DNA of 64,000 bases from Streptomyces ipomoeae 91-03 (GTDB taxonomy: Bacteria > Actinomycetota > Actinomycetes > Streptomycetales > Streptomycetaceae): contig NZ_AEJC01000061.1 in the NCBI RefSeq assembly GCF_000317595.1, positions 1 through 64,000 on the forward strand, read 5' to 3'. The notes beneath the pieces were generated by a model. The model was not told the DNA's origin. It saw nothing but the letters and a program-made list of their open reading frames with translations, and did not search any database. Below are positions 50,576 through 60,293 of the stretch, piece after piece (within the stretch, counting starts at the first letter, position 1; each line of letters starts with the position of its first letter). The translations under genes were made by a program, and so were the position numbers.

Positions 50576-50638
50576 ACAGGCACCCACCCCCCACCTCACG
50601 GCCTGCCCCAAGCGGCAGCGCTCCCGTACGGTTGAAGA

Positions 50639-51763
50639 ATGACTCGCATCGGTGGTGCCGAGATGGTCGACTGGAATCTCGCGGTGGCGACCGCGACCCG
50701 GCTGGTACGGCCGGGCCCCGAGGTGAGCCGCGACGAGGCCCGGGCCATCGTCGCCGAGCTCCGCCGACACGCGAAGGCGTCCGAGGAGCACGTCCGCGGG
50801 TTCACGCGGATGCTCCCCGACACGGCCGACGACACACCTGTCCTGGTCGTCGACCGCCCCGGCTGGGTCCGGGCCAACGTCGCAGGCTTCCGTGAGCTGC
50901 TGAAGCCGCTGCTGGACAAGATGCAGGAACGTCGCAGCGGCACACCGGGCGGGGCCGTGCTGGGCGCGGTCGGCGGCAAGGTCACCGGCGTGGAGCTGGG
51001 GATGCTGCTGTCGTTCCTGTCCTCCCGCGTCCTCGGCCAGTACGAGACGTTCGCCCCGGCGACCCGTGACCTTCCGGCCGGGGAGAACGGCGGCGGCCGG
51101 CTGCTGCTGGTCGCGCCGAACATCGTGCACGTGGAGCGCGAGCTCGACGTGGAGCCCCATGACTTCCGCCTCTGGGTCTGTCTGCACGAGGAGACGCACC
51201 GGACGCAGTTCACGGCGGTGCCCTGGCTCAGAGACCACCTGGAGGGCGAAATCCAGTCGTTCTTGGGGGAGACCGAGGTCGACCCCATGACCTTCCTGGA
51301 GCGCATCCGGGAGGCCGCCCAGTCACTCGCGGGTGGCCGACCCGAGGGAGAGGCGGGCGACGACGGTCACTCGATCGTGGAGTTGGTACAGACCCCGGCC
51401 CAGCGGGAGATCCTCGGCCGCCTCACCGCGGTGATGTCGCTCCTGGAGGGACACGCCGACTTCGTGATGGACGGCGTGGGCCCGGCGGTCGTGCCCTCGG
51501 TCGCCGAGATCCGCGAGAAGTTCCAGCAGCGGCGCGCGAAGGGCGCCTCACGCCTGGACCTCGCCCTGCGCAAGCTGCTGGGTTTGGATGCCAAACTCAG
51601 GCAGTACCGGGACGGGGAGCGGTTCGTACGGGCGGTCGTCGAACAGGTCGGCATGGACGGTTTCAACCGGGTGTGGACCTCCCCGAACACCCTGCCGACC
51701 AAGGCGGAGATCGCCAAACCGGCGGATTGGATCGCGCGGGTGCACCGCAAGGCCGAATCGTGA
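50639..51763 (+). CDS. Zinc-dependent metalloprotease family protein (DUF2342)
   Basis: The protein (374 aa) belongs to the actinobacterial DUF2342 family, often labelled a coenzyme F420 biosynthesis-associated protein or zinc metalloprotease. The HExxH site is VCLHEETHRTQF (about residues 183-194) and a second conserved segment is LEGHADFVMDGVGP. The substrate is unknown. It lies directly before tilS and hpt, the conserved order in actinobacteria. Confidence 0.92.
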   Translation: MTRIGGAEMVDWNLAVATATRLVRPGPEVSRDEARAIVAELRRHAKASEEHVRGFTRMLPDTADDTPVLVVDRPGWVRANVAGFRELLKPLLDKMQERRSGTPGGAVLGAVGGKVTGVELGMLLSFLSSRVLGQYETFAPATRDLPAGENGGGRLLLVAPNIVHVERELDVEPHDFRLWVCLHEETHRTQFTAVPWLRDHLEGEIQSFLGETEVDPMTFLERIREAAQSLAGGRPEGEAGDDGHSIVELVQTPAQREILGRLTAVMSLLEGHADFVMDGVGPAVVPSVAEIREKFQQRRAKGASRLDLALRKLLGLDAKLRQYRDGERFVRAVVEQVGMDGFNRVWTSPNTLPTKAEIAKPADWIARVHRKAES

Positions 51764-51954
51764 GCTGCGCGTGAGCGTGGTGAACGAATCCGGCCGACGG
51801 CGGGCGAACGCTCCTCCCGTCACCCGTTCGAGGGACCGTGAGCGATGGGTAGGCGTGCAATGCTCGGGGAACGGCTCGGTTCTGTCACCATCTACACACT
51901 CTGAGTGACCGACCTCGGGCTCACCCCCCGACAATTTCATGAAGGGAACCGGAC

Positions 51955-53145
51955 ATGGGTCCCCACCCCGCGGTCGCGGCGATACGCCTGGCGGTCCGCC
52001 GCGTACTCCACGACATCCTCACCGAACACCACGCCAACACGACCCGTCGCACGCCCGCCTACGCGACCCCCGGCGCGCCGCCCGTCACGGGCGCACAACC
52101 GGAGCCCGCGCCCCCCACGGCCGTACCCCCCGCAGCCGTGTCCGCCGGGTCGAAGTCCGCACGGCCCGCGTTCGCCGAGCCTCGGGGCGCGGAGCCCGCG
52201 ATCGTCGCAGCCACCGCACACGAGCAGCCCCTCCCGCCGCTCGTGCTCGTGGCGTGCTCCGGCGGCGCCGACTCCATGGCGCTCGCCTCCGCCCTCGCCT
52301 TCGAGGCGCCCAAGCTCGGCATCCGCGCCGGCGGCATCACCGTCGACCACGGACTGCAGCCGGGCTCCGAGCTGCGCGCCGAGGAAGTCGTCCTGCGTCT
52401 GCGGGAACTCGGCCTCGACCCTGCCGAGTCCGTCGCCGTGACCGTCGGCCGTGACGGCGGCCCCGAGGCCGCCGCCCGCGACGCCCGCTACGCCGCCCTG
52501 GACGCCGCCCTCGAACGCCATGGCGCCACCGCCCTCCTGCTCGGCCACACCCGCGACGACCAAGCCGAAACCGTCCTGCTCGGCCTCGCCCGCGGCTCCG
52601 GCATCCGCTCCCTGTCCGGTATGGCCGCGGTCTCGGGGGCCGACGGCCGCTACCGCCGCCCCTTCCTCGGGCTCGACCGGCAGACCGCCCGCAAGGCCTG
52701 CATGGTCCAGTCCCTCCCCGTCTGGGACGACCCCCACAACACCGACCCCGCCTACACCCGCTCCCGACTGCGGCACGAGGGCCTGCCCGCCCTGGAGAAG
52801 GCGCTCGGCAAGGGCGTCGTCGAGGCCCTCGCCCGTACGGCCCAGCTCTCCCGCGACGACGCCGACGCCCTCGACTCCTGGGCCCGCCAGGCCGAGGACT
52901 CCGTACGCGACGCCTCCGGCTTCCTGGTGTGCGCCAAGCTCTACGCCCTACCGCCCGCCGTACGCCGCCGCATCCTGCGCCGTGCCGCCATCGAGGCGGG
53001 CGCCCCGGCCGGTTCCCTCTTCGCCCGCCACATCGAGGAAGTCGACCGGCTCATCACCGGCTGGCGCGGCCAGGGAGCCATCAATCTCCCCGGCCGGGTC
53101 GTCGCCCAACGGCAGGGTGGCAGACTGGTGATTCGGCAAGGCTGA
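51955..53145 (+). CDS. tilS: tRNA(Ile)-lysidine synthetase
   Basis: This enzyme (396 aa) modifies the wobble cytidine of a tRNA-Ile to lysidine, using ATP and lysine. The PP-loop is SGGADS (about residues 102-107) and the family segments are [23 protein letters not shown] and [12 protein letters not shown]. An Ala/Pro-rich stretch of about 60 residues (33-95) sits between the first helix and the catalytic core. Typical proteins lack this, though Streptomyces members vary here. The gene precedes hpt. Confidence 0.95.
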   Translation: MGPHPAVAAIRLAVRRVLHDILTEHHANTTRRTPAYATPGAPPVTGAQPEPAPPTAVPPAAVSAGSKSARPAFAEPRGAEPAIVAATAHEQPLPPLVLVACSGGADSMALASALAFEAPKLGIRAGGITVDHGLQPGSELRAEEVVLRLRELGLDPAESVAVTVGRDGGPEAAARDARYAALDAALERHGATALLLGHTRDDQAETVLLGLARGSGIRSLSGMAAVSGADGRYRRPFLGLDRQTARKACMVQSLPVWDDPHNTDPAYTRSRLRHEGLPALEKALGKGVVEALARTAQLSRDDADALDSWARQAEDSVRDASGFLVCAKLYALPPAVRRRILRRAAIEAGAPAGSLFARHIEEVDRLITGWRGQGAINLPGRVVAQRQGGRLVIRQG

Positions 53146-53242
53146 AACCGGACTCCCGGCGGGGCCCCTCACACGGGCCCCGAGCCCCCTCGCGCGGGGC
53201 GGCGGGCGCCCCGGAGCGAGCCAAAATGGGGCACGACCGAAA

Positions 53243-53806
53243 GTGATGCGGGTGGACGCGAAAGACATGGGTGCGGACCTCAAGCAGGTACTCATCACCA
53301 AGGAAGAGATCGACGCGAAGCTGGCCGAGCTGGCCGCGAAGATCGACACGGAGTACGAGGGCAAGGACCTGCTTCTCGTCGGCGTCCTCAAGGGCGCGGT
53401 GATGGTCATGGCCGACCTCGCCCGGGCGCTGTCCACCCCGGTCACCATGGACTGGATGGCGGTGTCCTCCTACGGCGCGGGCACCCAGTCCTCCGGTGTG
53501 GTGCGGATCCTCAAGGACCTCGACACCGATATCAAGGGCAAGCACGTCCTGATCGTCGAGGACATCATCGACTCCGGCCTGACCCTGTCCTGGCTGATCT
53601 CCAACCTCGGCTCCCGTGAGCCCGAGTCACTGAAGATCTGCACCCTGCTGCGCAAGCCCGACGCCGCCAAGGTCGCCCTCGACGTCGAGTGGGTCGGCTT
53701 CGACATCCCCAACGAGTTCGTCGTCGGCTACGGCCTCGACTACGCCGAGAAGTACCGCAACCTCCCGTTCGTGGGTACGCTCGCGCCTCACGTCTACGGC
53801 GGCTGA
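53243..53806 (+). CDS. hpt: Hypoxanthine phosphoribosyltransferase
   Basis: This enzyme (187 aa) salvages hypoxanthine and guanine to IMP and GMP. The PRPP loop is [17 protein letters not shown], and further motifs are [18 protein letters not shown] and [27 protein letters not shown]. The GTG at 53243 is used; an ATG three bases later and a GTG at 53252 are alternatives. It sits between tilS and ftsH as in related actinobacteria. Confidence 0.96.
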   Translation: MMRVDAKDMGADLKQVLITKEEIDAKLAELAAKIDTEYEGKDLLLVGVLKGAVMVMADLARALSTPVTMDWMAVSSYGAGTQSSGVVRILKDLDTDIKGKHVLIVEDIIDSGLTLSWLISNLGSREPESLKICTLLRKPDAAKVALDVEWVGFDIPNEFVVGYGLDYAEKYRNLPFVGTLAPHVYGG

Positions 53807-54023
53807 CGCCGTCTGCGGCGGCTGCAACGCCCTCGTCACGAGGCAGGTGTCGTCCTCGTCACGAATACGGGCCGGTCTTCCCAAGACGCTCGGGAACCCC
53901 AGCGGGTTCCGCGCCGTTGGAGGATGCGAGGACGGGATTGCCATCAGTCCCGAACGGCTCCCATGCGGCTTCGGGTGACAATGCTGGGGTACCGTCCGAA
54001 GAACAGTCTTTATCAAACTCACT

Positions 54024-56075
54024 ATGGCAGGAGGGACGGGGCGGCACCGCTCCGTATGGATGGACGTGAAGCGATACTTCCGTGGGCCAGTCATGTGGAT
54101 CGTGCTGGCCGTCCTTGCCGTGGTCGTGTTGATGCAGGTCGTCGGCTCGTCCGGCGGCTACAAGACGGTGGACACGGGCCAGGTCGTCCAGGCGATCAAC
54201 GACAACAAGGTCCAAGAAGCCAAACTCACCACTGGCGAAGAGCAGACCATCAAGGTCCAGCTCAAGAAGGGTGAGGAGATCGAGGGCAGCTCGAAGATCC
54301 AGGCGAGCTACATCGGCGACCAGGGCTTCACCCTCGCCAACACCCTGCAGGACAAGTTCCAGAACAAGCAGATCCCCGAGGGCTACACGGTCTCCCCGAC
54401 CAAGCAGAACGCTTTCGTCGGCATCCTGCTCTCGCTGCTCCCCTTCGTCCTCATCGTGGTCGTCTTCCTGTTCCTGATGAACCAGATGCAGGGCGGCGGC
54501 TCCCGGGTGATGAACTTCGGGAAGTCCAAGGCCAAGCTCATCACCAAGGACACCCCGAAGACCACGTTCGCCGACGTCGCGGGCGCGGACGAGGCCGTCG
54601 AGGAGCTCCACGAGATCAAGGAGTTCCTGCAGGAGCCCGCCAAGTTCCAGGCGGTCGGCGCCAAGATCCCCAAGGGTGTGCTGCTCTACGGCCCGCCCGG
54701 TACGGGCAAGACGCTCCTCGCACGCGCCGTCGCCGGCGAGGCGGGCGTCCCCTTCTACTCGATCTCCGGTTCCGACTTCGTCGAGATGTTCGTCGGTGTC
54801 GGTGCCTCCCGGGTCCGTGACCTGTTCGAGCAGGCCAAGGCGAACGCCCCGGCGATCGTCTTCGTCGACGAGATCGACGCGGTCGGCCGCCACCGCGGCG
54901 CCGGCCTCGGCGGCGGTCACGACGAGCGCGAGCAGACCCTGAACCAGCTCCTCGTCGAGATGGACGGCTTCGACGTCAAGGGCGGTGTGATCCTCATCGC
55001 CGCGACGAACCGCCCCGACATCCTCGACCCGGCGCTGCTGCGCCCCGGCCGCTTCGACCGGCAGATCGCCGTCGACCGCCCGGACATGCAGGGCCGCCTG
55101 GAGATCCTCAAGGTCCACCAGAAGGGCAAGCCGGTCGCGCCCGACGTCGACCTCTCCGCCGTCGCCCGCCGTACCCCCGGCATGACGGGTGCCGATCTGT
55201 CCAACGTCCTGAACGAGGCCGCGCTTCTGACGGCCCGCAGCGACAAGAAGCTGATCGACAACCAGATGCTGGACGAGGCGATCGACCGCGTGGTCGCGGG
55301 TCCCCAGAAGCGGACCCGGATCATGTCGGACAAGGAGAAGAAGATCACCGCGTACCACGAGGGCGGCCACGCCCTGGTCGCGGCGGCCTCCCCGAACTCC
55401 GACCCGGTCCACAAGATCACGATCCTGTCCCGTGGCCGTGCCCTCGGCTACACCATGGTCCTGCCGGACGAGGACAAGTACTCGACCACCCGCAACGAGA
55501 TGCTCGACCAGCTCGGCTACATGCTGGGCGGTCGCGCCGCCGAGGAACTGGTCTTCCACGACCCGACCACCGGCGCCGCGAACGACATCGAGAAGGCCAC
55601 CAACCTGGCCCGCGCGATGGTCACCCAGTACGGCATGACCGAGCGTCTCGGCGCCATCAAGTTCGGCGGCGACAACACCGAGCCGTTCCTCGGACGTGAG
55701 ATGGCTCACCAGCGCGACTACTCGGAAGAGGTCGCCGCCCTGGTGGACGAAGAGGTCAAGAAGCTCATCGAGAACGCGCACAACGAGGCCTGGGAGATCC
55801 TGGTCGAGAACCGCGACGTCCTCGACAACCTGGTGCTCCAGCTGCTGGAGAAGGAGACACTGGGCAAGGAGGAGATCGCCGAGATCTTCGCCCCCGTCGT
55901 CAAGCGCCCGCCCCGGCCCGCCTGGACCGGCTCCTCCCGCCGCACCCCCTCCACCCGTCCGCCGGTGCTCTCCCCCAAGGAGCTCGCACTGACGAACGGC
56001 GCCAACGGCGCGAGCCCGGCGATCACGGCCAACGCCGCCGTGGACGCCGTGGCGGAGGAGCGTCCGGAGAGCTGA
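54024..56075 (+). CDS. ftsH: ATP-dependent zinc metalloprotease FtsH
   Basis: This membrane AAA+ protease (683 aa) degrades membrane and regulatory proteins. Two membrane segments ([18 protein letters not shown] and [22 protein letters not shown]) flank an extracytoplasmic domain. The AAA domain has Walker A GPPGTGKT (223-230), Walker [10 protein letters not shown] and the arginine-finger region. The zinc site is HEGGH near residue 445. The C-terminal tail is Pro/Ala-rich. The ATG at 54024 has no ribosome site; an internal ATG at 54060 ([11 protein letters not shown]) matches what I recall as the usual start. Confidence 0.96.
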   Translation: MAGGTGRHRSVWMDVKRYFRGPVMWIVLAVLAVVVLMQVVGSSGGYKTVDTGQVVQAINDNKVQEAKLTTGEEQTIKVQLKKGEEIEGSSKIQASYIGDQGFTLANTLQDKFQNKQIPEGYTVSPTKQNAFVGILLSLLPFVLIVVVFLFLMNQMQGGGSRVMNFGKSKAKLITKDTPKTTFADVAGADEAVEELHEIKEFLQEPAKFQAVGAKIPKGVLLYGPPGTGKTLLARAVAGEAGVPFYSISGSDFVEMFVGVGASRVRDLFEQAKANAPAIVFVDEIDAVGRHRGAGLGGGHDEREQTLNQLLVEMDGFDVKGGVILIAATNRPDILDPALLRPGRFDRQIAVDRPDMQGRLEILKVHQKGKPVAPDVDLSAVARRTPGMTGADLSNVLNEAALLTARSDKKLIDNQMLDEAIDRVVAGPQKRTRIMSDKEKKITAYHEGGHALVAAASPNSDPVHKITILSRGRALGYTMVLPDEDKYSTTRNEMLDQLGYMLGGRAAEELVFHDPTTGAANDIEKATNLARAMVTQYGMTERLGAIKFGGDNTEPFLGREMAHQRDYSEEVAALVDEEVKKLIENAHNEAWEILVENRDVLDNLVLQLLEKETLGKEEIAEIFAPVVKRPPRPAWTGSSRRTPSTRPPVLSPKELALTNGANGASPAITANAAVDAVAEERPES

Positions 56076-56153
56076 CACCCGCGGTGAGAGCCGGCCACCG
56101 GAAGCCCCGCTCCCGGCCCACGGCCGTCTCACCAGGTCCGGAATGGATGCCGT

Positions 56154-56179
56154 GCCCCCCTGGTTCTAGCCTGGGGGGC
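56154..56179 (+). terminator. GC hairpin after ftsH
   Basis: GCCCCCC and GGGGGGC pair around a 12-base loop, 79 bp after ftsH. No T-run follows. ATTACG and CGTAAT form a second dyad nearby (56184-56215), closer to folE. Confidence 0.5.
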
Positions 56180-56250
56180 GCGGCATTACGTATGGCCGTA
56201 CGGCAGACGCGTAATCCGTATGCGTCGCAGGCACAGGAGCGAGGCACCAC

Positions 56251-56856
56251 ATGACCGACCCCGTGACGCTCGACGGCGAGGGCACCATCGGCGAGTTCGA
56301 CAGGAAACGCGCCGAGAACGCCATACGGGAGTTGCTGATCGCGGTCGGGGAGGACCCCGACCGGGAGGGCCTCAGGGAGACGCCGGCGCGGGTGGCTCGG
56401 GCCTATCGAGAGCTCCTTGCGGGACATGGGCAGGAGCCCGAGGACGTCCTGACGACCACGTTCGATATCGGGCATGACGAGATGGTCCTGGTCAAAGACA
56501 TCGAGATCGTATCGCTCTGTGAACATCACATGCTGCCATTTCATGGTGTAGCTCACATCGGGTACATTCCGGCGGAAAGCGGCAAGATCACAGGCCTGTC
56601 GAAACTTGCCCGGCTGGTCGAGGTGTTCGCTCGTCGTCTGCAGGTGCAGGAACGACTCACCACGCAGGTCGCCGACTCCCTCATGAAGATCCTCGAGGCT
56701 CGTGGGGTGATCGTCGTCATCGAGGCCGAGCACATGTGCATGTCGGTGCGTGGCATCCGCAAGCCGGGCGCCAAGACGACGACTTCGGCGGTGCGCGGCC
56801 AGCTTCGGGACGCTACGACCCGCGCCGAGGCGATGAGTCTGATACTGGCGCGCTGA
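56251..56856 (+). CDS. folE: GTP cyclohydrolase I
   Basis: This enzyme (201 aa) makes dihydroneopterin triphosphate from GTP, the first step of folate synthesis. It has the zinc and catalytic segment [18 protein letters not shown] and the later cysteine [16 protein letters not shown]. The other folate genes lie 0.6-3 kb away on the opposite strand, converging on it. Confidence 0.97.
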   Translation: MTDPVTLDGEGTIGEFDRKRAENAIRELLIAVGEDPDREGLRETPARVARAYRELLAGHGQEPEDVLTTTFDIGHDEMVLVKDIEIVSLCEHHMLPFHGVAHIGYIPAESGKITGLSKLARLVEVFARRLQVQERLTTQVADSLMKILEARGVIVVIEAEHMCMSVRGIRKPGAKTTTSAVRGQLRDATTRAEAMSLILAR

Positions 56857-56886
56857 CCCGCCGGACCGTCAAACCCTGGTGACCGG

Positions 56887-57372
56887 CTACGCCGCCCGTG
56901 CCGCGCTCCCGTTGTCGTCGTCGTCCTCCGGAAGCTTGCACACGCGCTCCAGGAACAACGCGGCCACTATGACGGCGATGCCCGCGACGACGGAGGAGCC
57001 GGCGTAGATGGCCTGGTCGCGGCGGGCCGGGACCTCCAGGTACTCCAGCAGGAAGGCGCCCACGCCGCCGTACATCCCGGCGACGAGCGCGGCGACCAGG
57101 GCGCTGGCCTGGCCGAAGACGACCGCGCGGGCGGCCATCAGGGGGTCGACCCCCTTGGCGTCGGGCCGGCGCTCCCGCTGGGCCTTGAGCCGGTTGCGGA
57201 TCGACAGGGCCGTGGCCGTGAGGACGGCGGCGATCAGCGCGAGGACGATGGGCGCGGCCAGCGGGACGCTGGGCAGGGTCCCCACCGAGTTCCACAGCCG
57301 GGCTCCCGCCCAGGACAGCACCCCGGCCACGACGAACACCGCGGCAAGCGTCCTGATGCGCAGCTCTTTCAC
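56887..57372 (-). CDS. DUF3180 membrane protein
   Basis: This small membrane protein (161 aa) has four hydrophobic segments, for example LAAPIVLALIAAVLTATALS and AIYAGSSVVAGIAVIVAALF. DUF3180 proteins are regularly encoded after folK in actinobacteria and have no known function. The GTG at 57372 follows AAGGGG. It lies 113 bp downstream of folK, at the end of the leftward folate gene set. Confidence 0.92.
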   Translation of the reverse strand: MKELRIRTLAAVFVVAGVLSWAGARLWNSVGTLPSVPLAAPIVLALIAAVLTATALSIRNRLKAQRERRPDAKGVDPLMAARAVVFGQASALVAALVAGMYGGVGAFLLEYLEVPARRDQAIYAGSSVVAGIAVIVAALFLERVCKLPEDDDDNGSAARAA

Positions 57373-57485
57373 GATGCCCCTTCGATGAGCCAGACGGTCC
57401 GTACGGGTCCGGCGGCCGTCCGGAAGCGGTCCGGAGGAGCTCCGGACGGTCCCGGGGACGATCCCGACCCGGTAGACCTTAACGA

Positions 57486-58097
57486 CTACGCGGGCAGCTG
57501 GAGTTCCAGGTCGGCGCGGGGCGACACGCCCTCCCTGGTGATGTCGGCGAGGAGCTGGGCCACACCGCCGCGCCCCGGAAGCTGCGCCTCGGGCTCGACG
57601 TCGTGCCAGGGGGCGAGGACGAAGGCCCGTTCGTGCGCGCGCGGGTGAGGCAGGGTCAGCACCGGGTCGTCGGAGACCACGTCGGCGTACGCGACGATGT
57701 CCACGTCGAGGGTGCGCGGTCCCCACCGCTCGTCCCGTACGCGGTGGAAGGCCTCCTCGACGGCGTGGGCGCGCTCCAGCAGGGACGACGGGGGCAGGGT
57801 GGTCTTCAGGACGACGACGGCGTTGAAGTAGCTCGGCTGGCTGCCGGGGGCCACGCCCCACGGCTCCGTCTCGTACACCGGGGAGACGGCCTTGATGCGG
57901 ACGCCGGGGGTGTCCTCCAGCGCGTCGATGGCGCCCTGGAGGTTCTCCAGCCGGTTGCCCAGGTTGGAGCCCAGGGAGATCACGGCCCGTCGCGGGTTGT
58001 GCAGGGTGGTGTCGGCGGCGTCCACCTTCTCCACGACGGAGGCGGGCACCGGCTGTACGGTCGGGTCGCTCTGACCCTCGGTGAAGAACGCGGTCAT
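57486..58097 (-). CDS. folK: Hydroxymethyl-dihydropterin pyrophosphokinase
   Basis: This enzyme (203 aa) activates the pterin for coupling to p-aminobenzoate. It has ISLGSNLGNRLENLQGAIDAL, FNAVVVLKTTL and the family signature RWGPRTLDVDIVAY, with PHPRAHERAFVLAPWHDVEP. The first 35 residues are a non-conserved extension. Its ATG overlaps the folB stop (ATGA), so translation is coupled. Confidence 0.96.
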   Translation of the reverse strand: MTAFFTEGQSDPTVQPVPASVVEKVDAADTTLHNPRRAVISLGSNLGNRLENLQGAIDALEDTPGVRIKAVSPVYETEPWGVAPGSQPSYFNAVVVLKTTLPPSSLLERAHAVEEAFHRVRDERWGPRTLDVDIVAYADVVSDDPVLTLPHPRAHERAFVLAPWHDVEPEAQLPGRGGVAQLLADITREGVSPRADLELQLPA

Positions 58098-58453
58098 ACT
58101 CGGCTCCGGGTGATGGTGACGGTCACGTCGTCGAAGGGGACCGTGATCGGCGCGTTCGGTTTGTGCACGCTGACCTCGACCTCCTGGACCCCGTCGTGCT
58201 TCAGGCACGCCTGGGCGATGTGCTCGGCGAGCGTCTCTATGAGGTTCACCGGCTCGCCCTCGACGATGGCGACGACCTCCTCCGCCACGATCCCGTAGTG
58301 CACGGTCTTCGTCAGATCGTCGGCGGCGGCGGCCGGCCGGGTGTCCAGGCCCAGCGTCAGGTCCACGACGAAGGTCTGGCCTTCCTCGCGTTCGTGCGGG
58401 AACACTCCGTGGTACCCACGGGCCCTGAGGCCGCGCAGCGCGACACGATCCAC
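58094..58453 (-). CDS. folB: Dihydroneopterin aldolase
   Basis: This enzyme (119 aa) cleaves dihydroneopterin in folate synthesis. It has RGYHGVFPHEREEGQTFVVD and the segment VNLIETLAEHIAQACL with the catalytic region; KPNAPI is near the end. The GTG at 58453 has GGAG eight bases upstream and gives the usual length. Coupled to folK. The 321-bp gap upstream (58454-58774) holds a tandem triplication and no gene. Confidence 0.95.
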   Translation of the reverse strand: MDRVALRGLRARGYHGVFPHEREEGQTFVVDLTLGLDTRPAAAADDLTKTVHYGIVAEEVVAIVEGEPVNLIETLAEHIAQACLKHDGVQEVEVSVHKPNAPITVPFDDVTVTITRSRV

Positions 58454-58717
58454 GCGAATCACTCCTGCAGTCGTCGGGCGGTGCTCTTCCGGCCCGTACA
58501 CACAGCGGCTGCGCCGCGGGCCGGGACCCCGGCCGGTGTCCTCCGTGTGCGGTCGCCACACCGGCCACCATCGAATCTACCTGCGGCCACTGACAGCGCT
58601 CACCCACCGACGCCCGGTTCCGGCACCTGTACAGACCGGGTTCATCGGGCGTTTCCCCCGGGGGAAGACGGCGGCTCACGGGTCGGAAGCCGCCCCTACC
58701 CGCAGACCGTGTTTCCA

Positions 58718-58790
58718 ATCACTTCTCAGGACGGCGGGTCGATCACTTCTGCAGGGCGGCGGACCGATCACTTCTCAGGACGGCGGGTCC
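58718..58790. repeat. 24-bp tandem triplication covering the SnoaL-like gene stop
   Basis: Three units starting ATCACTTCT run 58718-58741, 58742-58766 and 58767-58790. The last includes the final codons and stop of the leftward SnoaL-like gene, and the other two lie beyond it. The middle unit has several changes. Confidence 0.9.
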
Positions 58791-59278
58791 TCGCCCTCGT
58801 CGTCACCGGATTCGGTCAGCACGGGGGAGGCGTGGTGCGACCAGAGCTTCCAGCCGTCGGCCGTGCGCCGGAACAGATTCGTGGCGACGACCAGCTGCCC
58901 CACGAGCGGCCCCAGCTCGTCGCTGCCGTCCGGCGCCGGGGCACCGCTGAGGATGTTCTCGGTGCAGGTCACCAGAGCGGTGTCACCGGTGACGGAGACA
59001 TGCACATCGGTGAGGAAGAACTGGATGTAGTCGGTGTTCGCCATGATCAGCGCGTACGACCGCAGCACCTCGCCCCGCCCGGTGAGGACCGGCCAGCCGG
59101 GGTGCACGCAGGAGATCACGCCGGTCTCCGCCGGGTCGTGGTACTCCTCGTCGACGCCCAGGTCGGCGGGGTCCAGCCAGAGCGAGGAGAGCGTCTCGAA
59201 GTCTCCCTGCTCCAGTGCCTCGTAGAAGGCGGTGTTGGCGAGTTCGACCTGCTCGACATCGGTGTGGGCCGAGCTCAC
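58775..59278 (-). CDS. SnoaL-like (NTF2-fold) protein in the folate gene set
   Basis: This NTF2-fold protein (167 aa) starts with EQVELANTAFYEALEQGDFE and has the family pattern HPGWPVLTGRGEVLRSYALIM and ATNLFRRTADGWKLWSHH. Members of this type are encoded between folP and folB in Streptomyces. No role in folate synthesis is established. Its GTG overlaps the folP stop, so they are translated together. Confidence 0.92.
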   Translation of the reverse strand: MSSAHTDVEQVELANTAFYEALEQGDFETLSSLWLDPADLGVDEEYHDPAETGVISCVHPGWPVLTGRGEVLRSYALIMANTDYIQFFLTDVHVSVTGDTALVTCTENILSGAPAPDGSDELGPLVGQLVVATNLFRRTADGWKLWSHHASPVLTESGDDEGEDPPS

Positions 59279-60141
59279 CGCTCCCGGGCCCCTTCGATCG
59301 CACGGGTGACACGGACCGCGTCGGCGGTGGCGCGCACCTCGTGCACGCGAACCGCCCAGGCGCCCTGCTGAGCGGCCAGGGCGGATACGGCGGCGGTGGC
59401 GGCGTCACGTTCCCGCGCGGGCGGCGGGGGGCCCTCCGGTCCGGCCAGCACCCGGCCGAGGAACCGCTTGCGGGAGGCGGCGACCAGCAGGGGGTGGCCG
59501 AGGCCGTGCAACCGGTCGAGGTGGGCGAGCAGGGCGAGATCGTGGTCGGCGTCCTTGGAGAAGCCGAGGCCCGGGTCGACGATGACGCGGTCCGCCGCGA
59601 CACCGCCCTCCAGAACGGCCTCCACGCGCGCGTGGAGCTCGTCCACGACCTCGGCGACGACGTCCTCGTACATGCCCTTGACGTTGCCGCCTTCCATGAA
59701 ACCGCGCCAGTGCATGACGACGAAGGGGGCGCCCGCGTCGGCGACGACCGGGATCATCGCGGGGTCGGCCAGGCCGCCGCTGACGTCGTTGACGACGACG
59801 GCCCCGGCCGCGAGCGCCCGCTCGGCGACGGAGGCGCGCACGGTGTCCACGGAGACGATGACGCCCTCGGAGGCCAGGCCCCGGACGACCGGGATGACCC
59901 GCTTGAGCTCCTCCGCCTCGTCGACGCGGGTGGCACCGGGGCGGGTCGACTCACCGCCGACGTCCACGAGGTCCGCGCCCTCGCCGACCAGGTCCAGACC
60001 GCGCTTCACCGCCGCCGCGGTGTCGAACCAGCGGCCGCCGTCGGAGAACGAGTCCGGGGTGACATTGACGACGCCCATGACCGCGCAACGGTCCCACAGG
60101 GGCATTCCGGCCACCCGGCCGCGCCGGTTCTGCTTGCTCAT
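59275..60141 (-). CDS. folP: Dihydropteroate synthase
   Basis: This enzyme (288 aa) joins the pterin to p-aminobenzoate and is the sulfonamide target. It has MGVVNVTPDSFSDGGRWFD, DVGGESTRPGA, VVVNDVSGG and DPGLGFSKDADHDLALLAHL. The ATG at 60141 is the usual start. It leads the folate set folP, SnoaL-like, folB, folK. Its upstream region now ends at an insertion sequence 152 bp away, which may have replaced distal control sequences. Confidence 0.97.
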   Translation of the reverse strand: MSKQNRRGRVAGMPLWDRCAVMGVVNVTPDSFSDGGRWFDTAAAVKRGLDLVGEGADLVDVGGESTRPGATRVDEAEELKRVIPVVRGLASEGVIVSVDTVRASVAERALAAGAVVVNDVSGGLADPAMIPVVADAGAPFVVMHWRGFMEGGNVKGMYEDVVAEVVDELHARVEAVLEGGVAADRVIVDPGLGFSKDADHDLALLAHLDRLHGLGHPLLVAASRKRFLGRVLAGPEGPPPPARERDAATAAVSALAAQQGAWAVRVHEVRATADAVRVTRAIEGARER

Positions 60142-60169
60142 GCGTCAAGCCTAGGCCCTGTGACCGATC

Positions 60170-60197
60170 ATTCTTCTGCTTGCATTCTTCTGCTTGC
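60170..60197. repeat. 14-bp tandem duplication in the folP leader
   Basis: ATTCTTCTGCTTGC occurs twice head to tail, 28 bp before folP. Confidence 0.88.
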
Positions 60198-60293
60198 CTT
60201 CGCTGCCGGTTCGTCTGCGACCTGAGCGAGAGCCCCGGGGCACGGGGGTAGCTGTGAGGCTCTCGCCCAGGTCTGTTCCGGGGGCCCGTGCTA

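Noticed and set aside
53859..56132. Long reverse open frame opposite ftsH
   Set aside because: The forward strand encodes all FtsH motifs, so the reverse frame is composition-driven.
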